This document shows positions 59,125 through 64,000 of a stretch of 64,000 nucleotides of DNA, in pieces. Source of the stretch: Quadrisphaera sp. INWT6. GTDB taxonomy: Bacteria; Actinomycetota; Actinomycetes; Actinomycetales; Quadrisphaeraceae. The DNA lies in contig NZ_VUOH01000001.1 in NCBI RefSeq assembly GCF_015390235.1, positions 434,001 to 498,000 on the forward strand, in the 5' to 3' direction. How positions within the stretch are numbered: the stretch's first letter is position 1; each line of letters opens with the position of its first letter. Position numbers and translations under genes: made by a program. The notes under the pieces were generated by a model. The model worked only from the letters and a program-made list of their open reading frames with translations. It was not told where the DNA came from and ran no database searches.

Positions 59125-60000
59125 CTGACGGCGTCCGACGGCGGGATCCGGGTCCGGGACCTGCGGCGCTCCTACGCGAGCGCCGCAGGTCCCGGTCGGC
59201 GCGCCCGGCGCGTGCAGGCCCTGGCCGGGGTCGACCTCGACGTCCGCCAGGGCAGCTTCACCAGCCTCATCGGGCCGAGCGGCTGCGGGAAGTCCACGCT
59301 GCTGCGCGCCGTCGCCGGGCTGGAGGAGCCCGACAGCGGCTCGGTCGCCGTGTGCGGGCGGCCCCCCTCGGCCGCCGCGGCCGACAAGCAGGTCGGCCTG
59401 GTGCCTCAGACGCCCGCGCTGCTGCCGTGGCTGACCGTCCGCGCGAACGCCGAGCTCCCGCAGCGGGTGAACCGGCGCGCCGACCGCCGCCGGGCCGCGG
59501 ACGCACCGGGACCCTCCGACGTCGTCGGCGTGCTGCAGGAGGTGGGCCTGGGCGCCGTGCTCGACGCCTACCCGCACGAGCTGTCCGGCGGCATGCAGCA
59601 GCGCGTGGCCCTCGCCCGGGCCGTGGCGATGCGCCCCGGCGTGCTCCTGCTGGACGAGCCCTTCTCCGCCGTCGACGAGATCACGCGCGAGGCGCTGCGC
59701 CGCCAGCTGCTCGCGCTGTGGGAGCACGTGCCCACCACCGTCCTCTTCGTGACGCACTCCGTGCGCGAGGCCGTGCTGCTCTCCGACGTCGTGGTGGTCA
59801 TGGCCGGGCCGCCCGGGCGGGTCGTCGACGTCGTCGAGGTGGGCCTGCCCCGGCCCCGCGCGGGGGAGCACCTCGACGAGCGCGCCCTGCACGCCGTCGA
59901 GGACCGCCTGCGCGCCGAGCTGTCGGCCGCCTGGGCCGCCACCCACGGCGGCCCGGCCGGGGGGCCCGGCCCGGCCGCCGGACGGGAGCGCGGCGCGTGA
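59125..60000 (+). CDS. ABC transporter ATP-binding protein (nitrate/sulfonate/NMT1-type)
   Basis: The ATPase has Walker A IGPSGCGKSTLLRAVAG, Q-loop LVPQTPALLPWL, signature LSGGMQQRVALARAVAMRPG, Walker B VLLLDEPFSAVD and the H-loop VTHSVREAV. It resembles SsuB/TauB-type subunits. The normal first beta-strand, IRVRDLRRSYAS, is encoded before the only ATG/GTG/TTG in the frame (GTG 59212). The frame has no standard start between the glgP stop (59082) and 59212, so I place the start at the CTG at 59125 with a GGGA 7 bases upstream; GTG 59212 is the conservative choice. The stop overlaps the permease start. Confidence 0.85.
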   Translation: MTASDGGIRVRDLRRSYASAAGPGRRARRVQALAGVDLDVRQGSFTSLIGPSGCGKSTLLRAVAGLEEPDSGSVAVCGRPPSAAAADKQVGLVPQTPALLPWLTVRANAELPQRVNRRADRRRAADAPGPSDVVGVLQEVGLGAVLDAYPHELSGGMQQRVALARAVAMRPGVLLLDEPFSAVDEITREALRRQLLALWEHVPTTVLFVTHSVREAVLLSDVVVVMAGPPGRVVDVVEVGLPRPRAGEHLDERALHAVEDRLRAELSAAWAATHGGPAGGPGPAAGRERGA

Positions 60001-60782
60001 GCACCCGCGCCTGGTGGCACCCGGCGACGTGGCTGCCGGCCGTCGTCGCCCTGGCCCTCCTCGCCACCGCCTGGCAGCTGCTCGCCTCCTCGCTCGCGGC
60101 CCGGGGGGAGACGTACCTGCTGCCGCTGCCCGCCGACGTGCTCACCGAGCTCGGCGGCTCGCCCGGCAGGTACCTCTCCGACGCCTGGACCACCCTGTCG
60201 ACGGCGCTGCTCGGCGTCGCCGTCGGGGGCGCGCTCGCGGTGGCGCTCGCGGTGGTGCTGTCCGAGGTGCCCCTGCTGGCGCGGGCGGTCATGCCCCTCG
60301 CCGTCGTGCTCAACACGACCCCGGTGGTGGCCCTCGCGCCGGCGCTGGTGGTGGCGTTCGGCTTCGGGCGGACGCCGAAGGTGGTGGTCACCGCGATCGT
60401 CGTGTTCTTCCCCGTGCTGGTGACCGTGCTGTCGGGGCTGCGCGCCGCGCCGCCGGACGCCTTCGCGGTGCTCCGGTCGCTGCGCGCCTCCCGGCTGGAG
60501 GTGCTCCGCCGGCTCCGCCTGCCCGCGGCGCTGCCCGCACTGTTCACCGCGCTGCGCGTGGTGCTGCCGCTGTCGGTGGTGGGCGCGGTGGTCGCGGAGT
60601 TCGTGGCCGCCGGGTCGTCGGCGGGCCTGGGGACGCTCATCACGACGTCGGCCGCCAACTACCAGCTGGCGCCGGTGTACGCCGCGATCATCGTGCTCGC
60701 GCTGATGGGCGTCCTGCTGCTGGGCGCCGTCGTGGCGGTGGAGCGGCGGGTGCTCGCGCGCTACGCCCCCGGTCGCCGCTGA
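59997..60782 (+). CDS. ABC transporter permease (SsuC/TauC/ThiX-type)
   Basis: The 261-residue permease has about six helices and the EAA-like cytoplasmic loop (VLRSLRASRLEVLRRLRLPA, ALPALFTALRVVLPLS) that docks on the ATPase. LNTTPVVALAPALVVAFGFG is typical of the nitrate/sulfonate/taurine and riboflavin/pyrimidine importers. The GTG at 59997 overlaps the ATPase stop by 4 bases (GTGA). The matching solute-binding protein gene is at 62333, separated by three genes. Its stop codon is part of a tandem repeat. Confidence 0.9.
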   Translation: MSTRAWWHPATWLPAVVALALLATAWQLLASSLAARGETYLLPLPADVLTELGGSPGRYLSDAWTTLSTALLGVAVGGALAVALAVVLSEVPLLARAVMPLAVVLNTTPVVALAPALVVAFGFGRTPKVVVTAIVVFFPVLVTVLSGLRAAPPDAFAVLRSLRASRLEVLRRLRLPAALPALFTALRVVLPLSVVGAVVAEFVAAGSSAGLGTLITTSAANYQLAPVYAAIIVLALMGVLLLGAVVAVERRVLARYAPGRR

Positions 60783-60837
60783 GTCGCCGCTCAGCCGCCG
60801 CTGAGCCGCCGCTGAGCCGCCGCTGAGCCGCCGTTGA
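60772..60837. repeat. 11-bp tandem repeat at the permease stop codon
   Basis: Six copies of GCCGCCGCTGA-type units (60772-60782 through 60827-60837) run from the last codons of the permease. The first copy contains the stop TGA. Because 11 is not a multiple of 3, successive TGA triplets fall in all three frames. Confidence 0.95.
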
Positions 60838-60890
60838 GCCGCCGGCGCGCCGACCTGGACGCCGCGGGGGCGCAGGTCTAGCGTCCGGTC

Positions 60891-61130
60891 ATGAGCACCG
60901 CGTCCGCCCCGGTCGGGGCCCTGGTCCGCTCGCTGCTGCAGGTCGACCGGCGCGTGGGCGCCTACCTCTTCGGCCTGGTCTTCGGCTTCCGCGCCGAGCG
61001 CACCCACGGCAACCACCCCGGGTACCGGAACGAGGTCGTCGGCCGCTCGTCGGCACGGGCGCAGGGCCTCGAGGGCGAGGCGCACCTGCGGGCCGTCGCC
61101 ACCAGCTCCACCGCCGGCGGGGCGGTCTGA
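60891..61130 (+). CDS. small protein, first of two tandem paralogues, function unknown
   Basis: The 79-residue protein shares a core with the next gene: QVDRRVGAYLFGLVFGF aligns with ALDRRAGAYLFGIVLGF, both followed by a short, partly charged region and ending with LRAVATSS or RRAVATQV. No signal peptide or known domain is visible; the core may be a short amphipathic helix. TAGCGT (60879-60884) is 6 bases before the ATG, a good leaderless promoter. The gene lies in the ABC transporter region with no obvious link to transport. Confidence 0.65.
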   Translation: MSTASAPVGALVRSLLQVDRRVGAYLFGLVFGFRAERTHGNHPGYRNEVVGRSSARAQGLEGEAHLRAVATSSTAGGAV

Positions 61131-61132
61131 CC

Positions 61133-61423
61133 GTGGGTGCGGTGCTGGGTGCGGTGCTGGGTGCGGTGCTGGGTGCGGTGCTGGGTGCGGTGCTGGGCGT
61201 GGTGCGGCGCGCGCTGCGGGCGTCGGTGGCCCTCGACCGGCGCGCGGGGGCGTACCTCTTCGGCATCGTCCTGGGGTTCCCCGACGAGCGGCAGCGGGGG
61301 AACTTCCCCCACGCCCCCGGTCGGCCGGGCAGCCGCGGCACCCAGCGCGCCGACCTGCAGTCCGGAGACGCCGAGCGCCGCGCCGTCGCCACCCAGGTCA
61401 TGACCGGCGGCACCACCAGCTGA
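61133..61423 (+). CDS. small protein, second paralogue, with GAVL glycine-zipper repeat
   Basis: The 96-residue product starts with five GAVL units (GAVLGAVLGAVL and so on, residues 2-21), encoded by five identical 12-bp DNA repeats, then the paralogous core ALDRRAGAYLFGIVLGF and a tail ending RRAVATQVMTGGTTS. The repeat makes a G-x-x-x-G pattern typical of transmembrane glycine zippers. Each unit contains an in-frame GTG, so the true start could be any of them; the longest is at 61133, 2 bases after the first paralogue. The absence of a ribosome site suggests coupling. Confidence 0.6.
   Translation: MGAVLGAVLGAVLGAVLGAVLGVVRRALRASVALDRRAGAYLFGIVLGFPDERQRGNFPHAPGRPGSRGTQRADLQSGDAERRAVATQVMTGGTTS
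61136..61195. repeat. 12-bp tandem repeat in coding sequence, five exact copies
   Basis: Five identical copies of GGTGCGGTGCTG encode GAVL in the second small gene. Length changes by whole units keep the frame. Confidence 0.95.
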
Positions 61424-61429
61424 CCCAGC

Positions 61430-61488
61430 GCGACGGCGGAGTCCAGGGTCGTAGGAGCCTCGTTCCTGGCCTCGGACTCCGCCGTCGC
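61430..61488. terminator. bidirectional hairpin between convergent genes
   Basis: A perfect 15-bp outer stem (61430-61444 with 61474-61488) encloses an inner CCAGG/CCTGG pairing. It lies between the small paralogue and the phosphorylase gene. Confidence 0.8.
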
Positions 61489-61499
61489 GAGGCCGAACG

Positions 61500-62287
61500 T
61501 CAGGCCCGGGGGAGCGGGAGCTCGAGCGCGGCGTCGGCCGCCAGCTCGAACAGGCGCTGGCGCACGTCGGTGGCCGAGCTCCAGCCGCGGTCGTCCCACT
61601 CCGCGGCGAGGCTGTCACCCGCGTAGACGACCTGGCCGAACGCCACCCGGCGGTACCGCGCCACCGCGATGAGCGCCGCGGCCTCCATCTCCACCACCGA
61701 GCACCCCTCGGCCACCCGGCGCTCCACGCGCTCGCGGGTCTCGCGGAAGAGGGCGTCCGTGGTCCACGCCCGGCCGAGCAGGTACGGCGCCCCAGCCGCC
61801 CCCAGCACCCGCTCCAGCACGTCGACGCCCACGGGGTCGGCCTCGATCGTGCGCGTGGGCGGGGCGTAGTGGAACGACGTCCCCTCGTCGCGCACGGCGC
61901 TGGTCACCACCACGGGTGGCCCATGACGAGGTCGGGCAGCAGCGCCCCCGCCCCGCCCACGGCGACCACGGCGCGCACCCCGCGGGCCACGACCTCCTCG
62001 AGGATCCCCGCGGCCATCGGCGCACCCACGCCCGCCTGGACGACGGCGAGCCGCTGCCCCCGCCAGGGCACGTCCCACACGGCGTGGTGCCCGTGCTCGG
62101 CCACCACGGGGTCGCGGCGCGCCGCTCCCGCGAGGGCACCCGCGGCCTCGACGGGCTGCCGGGGGAAGCAGAGCACGGCGCGCTCGGGCAGGTCGCGAGC
62201 CGCGACCACCCGGTGCGGCTCGATGACGCCGGGGCTCGCGAGGTCGTCCTCGAGCAGGGGCAGGCCGGGCAGGTCGGTCTCGGTCAC
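61500..62287 (-). pseudogene. nucleoside phosphorylase (PNP/UDP family), frame broken by a one-base deletion
   Basis: Two frames together encode a normal-length family 1 nucleoside phosphorylase of about 262 residues. The N-terminal frame has VTETDLPGLPLLEDDLASPG, the phosphate-site QAGVGAPMAAGILEE and VAVGGAGALLPDLVMGHP. The C-terminal frame resumes at VVVTSAVRDEGTSFHYAPPT and holds the base-binding GCSVVEMEAAALIAVARY. One more base at the GGG run 61914-61916 (CCC on the coding strand) would join them. The family splits purine or pyrimidine nucleosides with phosphate; the substrate here is unclear. GTG 62287 has CAGCCT 6 bases upstream. Confidence 0.82.
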
Positions 62288-62293
62288 GGACCG

Positions 62294-62326
62294 AGGCTGC
62301 CACCCCGCTGCCGCAGGCCCGATCAT
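62294..62326. promoter_or_regulatory. divergent leaderless -10 boxes
   Basis: CAGCCT on the minus strand (62299-62294) lies 6 bases before the phosphorylase GTG at 62287; GATCAT (62321-62326) lies 6 bases before the binding-protein GTG at 62333. Confidence 0.45.
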
Positions 62327-62332
62327 TGGCGG

Positions 62333-63454
62333 GTGACCCCGCTCCGCCGCCGCTCGTCCCTCGGCGCCCTGGCCGCCGCCGGCGCCCTGGCGCTCCTGCT
62401 CTCCGCCTGCTCCGGCTCGTCCCCGTCCCCCGGCGGGACGTCGTCCGCGGCGCCGTCGTCGGGCGTCGTCGACGCCGAGCGCTGCCAGGCGAACCGCGAC
62501 GCCGGCACGGTCACCTACCTCACGGGCTACCAGTACCAGGCGTCCACGACGATCCTCGAGGCCGTCGCCGCGGAGTCGATGGGCCTCTTCGACGACGTCT
62601 GCCTCGACGTCGAGCTGCAGCCGGGCACCGGCGACACCGCCCAGGGCGCCCAGCTCACCGCGGCCGGCAGGGCGCAGCTGTCGGGTGTCGGCAGCGCGGC
62701 CGAGGCGATGCTCGCCGTGGCCGGGGGAGCGGACGTCGTCGGCGTCGCCACCTTCGGGCACGTGCCGATCGCGACCCTGATGACCGAGCCGTCCGTCACC
62801 GACCTCACCCAGCTCGACGGCACGACGCTGGGCCACAAGGGCAGCCTCCCGGCGCCCCTGCGCGCGATGCTCGTCACCGCCGAGGTCGACCTCGGCTCCA
62901 TCACGCAGGTCAAGGTCGGGTACGACCCGACGGTGCTCGTGCGCGGGCAGGTGCAGTCGCTCACCGGCTACAAGTCCAACGAGCCGCTGACCCTGGCCGC
63001 CGCCGGCGACGAGGTGACGCAGTGGAACCCCGAGGACTACGGCGTGGTCGGCTCCTTCGGGCAGGTCATCGCCGACCCGCAGTTCGCGCAGGAGCACCCG
63101 ACCGCGGTGCAGGACTTCGTGCGCGTGCTGCTGCGCGCCCACGAGGTCTGCCAGACCGAGGTCGACCAGTGCGTGCAGGCGGCGGCCGAGAAGAGCGGCA
63201 GCGGCTTCGACGTCGAGCACAACCAGCAGGTCTTCGAGACCGAGTCGGCGCTGGTGGCGAGCTCGACGCCCGCCGGGCAGCCGGTCGGGTACGTCGACCC
63301 GGCGGCGCTGCAGGCCGAGGGCGAGGTGCTCGTCGGGTCCGGCGAGCTGAGCGCCGTGCCGGACCTGACGAGCACCTTCGACGACTCCTACCTGCGCGCG
63401 GTGGTCGGCTCCGACGGCGCCGTGCTCTGGCCGGAGGCCGCCGCGACGTCCTGA
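62333..63454 (+). CDS. ABC transporter solute-binding lipoprotein (NMT1/SsuA-like)
   Basis: The 373-residue lipoprotein has a signal ending LLLSACSGSS (about residues 20-31), then a two-lobed domain of the NMT1/THI5/SsuA type: VTYLTGYQYQASTTILEAVA, MGLFDDVCLDVELQPGTGDT, AAEAMLAVAGGADVVGVAT, and ADPQFAQEHPTAVQDFVRVL. It presumably serves the ATPase and permease encoded at 59125 and 59997; such systems import sulfonates, riboflavin or thiamine-pyrimidine precursors. No riboswitch was seen. The last 67 bases overlap the convergent glgX-like gene and contain a tandem repeat. Confidence 0.9.
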   Translation: MTPLRRRSSLGALAAAGALALLLSACSGSSPSPGGTSSAAPSSGVVDAERCQANRDAGTVTYLTGYQYQASTTILEAVAAESMGLFDDVCLDVELQPGTGDTAQGAQLTAAGRAQLSGVGSAAEAMLAVAGGADVVGVATFGHVPIATLMTEPSVTDLTQLDGTTLGHKGSLPAPLRAMLVTAEVDLGSITQVKVGYDPTVLVRGQVQSLTGYKSNEPLTLAAAGDEVTQWNPEDYGVVGSFGQVIADPQFAQEHPTAVQDFVRVLLRAHEVCQTEVDQCVQAAAEKSGSGFDVEHNQQVFETESALVASSTPAGQPVGYVDPAALQAEGEVLVGSGELSAVPDLTSTFDDSYLRAVVGSDGAVLWPEAAATS

Positions 63455-64000
63455 GCGACGTCCTGGGCGACCTCCTGGGCGACCTCTGCGGGGTGCGGCC
63501 GGTACAGCCGCACCGACAGGGCGCTGACCGGGACCGACGCCCCCGCGCGGTCCACCGCCCAGACCGCCGCCGCGTCGTAGCGCTCGACGGCGCTGTCCCA
63601 CAGGAGCCGGTAGCCGCCGACCCCGGCCTGCGGGGGCAGCACCACCTCGCCGTCGTCGAGGTCGCCGGCGAGCACGAGCAGCAGGTCCTCCCCGCCGGTC
63701 CCCGACGCGTCGAGGTGCACCTGGACGGTGCGGTTCTGCGGGTCGCTCCAGTCCTCCGGGTCCATCGGGCCCCCGGTGGCGTCCCACCAGGTCAGCGCCG
63801 CCGCGCCGGCCTCGCGCGGCGCCCGGGCGGAGCGCGGCGGCAGCTCGGCGCGCAGCACCGGGTGCTCCGCCCGCAGCGCCAGGAGCTGGCGGGTGCTCTC
63901 GAGGAGGTCGTCCTGCCAGGGGGCGAGGCGCCAGTCGACCCAGGAGGTCTCGTCGTCGAGGCAGTAGGGGTTGTTGTTGCCGCCCTGGGTGCGCCCCAGC
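63388..64000 (-). CDS. glgX: glycogen debranching enzyme GlgX, 3' part only
   Basis: The gene runs off the window end, leaving about 203 C-terminal residues. The first legible codons give LGRTQGGNNNPYCLDDETSW, a hallmark of GlgX/isoamylase-type debranching enzymes, followed by VDWRLAPWQDDLLE and the C-terminal beta-domain (RTVQVHLDASGTGGEDLLLV, LSVRLYRPHP). It would remove alpha-1,6 branches and complement GlgP. The tail contains AQEVAQDVAQDVA encoded by 12-bp repeats shared with the overlapping convergent gene. Confidence 0.9.
   Translation of the reverse strand, partial: LGRTQGGNNNPYCLDDETSWVDWRLAPWQDDLLESTRQLLALRAEHPVLRAELPPRSARAPREAGAAALTWWDATGGPMDPEDWSDPQNRTVQVHLDASGTGGEDLLLVLAGDLDDGEVVLPPQAGVGGYRLLWDSAVERYDAAAVWAVDRAGASVPVSALSVRLYRPHPAEVAQEVAQDVAQDVAAASGQSTAPSEPTTARR
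63443..63478. repeat. 12-bp tandem repeat at the binding-protein stop codon
   Basis: Units GCGACGTCCTGA, GCGACGTCCTGG and GCGACCTCCTGG (63443-63478) plus a partial fourth start at the last codons of the plus-strand gene, whose stop is in the first unit. On the minus strand they encode the AQDV units at the GlgX tail. Confidence 0.9.

Noticed and set aside
59083..59130. TPP or other riboswitch ahead of the NMT1-type transporter
   Set aside because: The gap after the glgP stop is too short and lacks the conserved CTGAGA and pyrimidine-site sequences.
56077..59946. Minus-strand open frame of about 1289 codons opposite glgP and the ABC ATPase
   Set aside because: It spans several real genes and intergenic signals on the other strand, and its translation is Gly/Arg/Ala/Val-rich without motifs.

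Overview
The window is a chromosomal segment from a very high-GC actinobacterium. The evidence is strong GC bias in third codon positions, many GTG starts, an actinobacterial-type tmRNA tag ending ALAA, nucS (EndoMS) in place of MutSL, a Rho factor with a long charged insertion, DUF2550/DUF3039/DUF4349 genes, and the GlgE alpha-glucan pathway. A Kineosporiales- or Micrococcales-like genus is my guess, and the sequence alone does not settle it. Most of the region is core chromosome; I see no prophage, insertion sequence, integron or CRISPR array.

Layout. 0.1-3 kb: an SPFH protein, a small membrane protein, tmRNA (ssrA) with its terminator, and a secreted esterase-like lipoprotein. 3-12.5 kb: a head-to-head PPOX/YchJ pair, an EEP-family protein, a shikimate dehydrogenase, a lysyltransferase-like membrane protein plus a DMT-like transporter, a second secreted esterase, a DUF4349 lipoprotein, a ZIP transporter and nicotinamidase. 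12.5-20 kb: phosphoketolase with an apparent frameshift, a diguanylate cyclase, VanZ, YqgE, and a solute-binding lipoprotein next to a chemoreceptor. 20.4-26.3 kb: DUF3039, an MFS exporter and a DEAD/DEAH helicase coupled by GTGA overlaps, then a small membrane protein with its winged-helix regulator, an SRPBCC protein and an SdpI-like protein. 26.4-35.9 kb: hom-thrC-thrB, rho, rpmE, prfA, prmC and a Sua5/TsaC gene. 35.9-45.3 kb: a WecA-like glycosyltransferase, atpI-like, atpBEFHAGDC and DUF2550. 45.3-50.1 kb: nucS, small conserved genes, and a thioredoxin/TPR protein. 50.1-64 kb: glgB, mak, glgE, glgP and the 3' part of glgX for alpha-glucan metabolism, interrupted by an NMT1-type ABC transporter, two tandem small paralogues and a frameshifted nucleoside phosphorylase.

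How it works together. The hom-thrC-thrB operon makes threonine. The atp operon makes ATP. prfA, prmC, rpmE, ssrA and the Sua5 gene serve translation. GlgE, Mak, GlgB, GlgP and GlgX form most of the maltose-1-phosphate/glycogen cycle, but no treS or glgC/glgM is present here.

A recurring feature, visible on both strands, is a -10-like box of the form NANNNT placed 6 to 9 bases before an ATG or GTG, with no Shine-Dalgarno. This implies many leaderless transcripts, and I used it to choose starts. The clearest case is at 3561-3588, where two divergent genes share a CATG start region and each -10 box lies inside the coding sequence of the other gene. Other unexplained structure includes short tandem repeats at gene ends, an intergenic element flanked by 29-bp direct repeats, and two single-base frameshifts, both in runs of C on the coding strand, which may be assembly errors.
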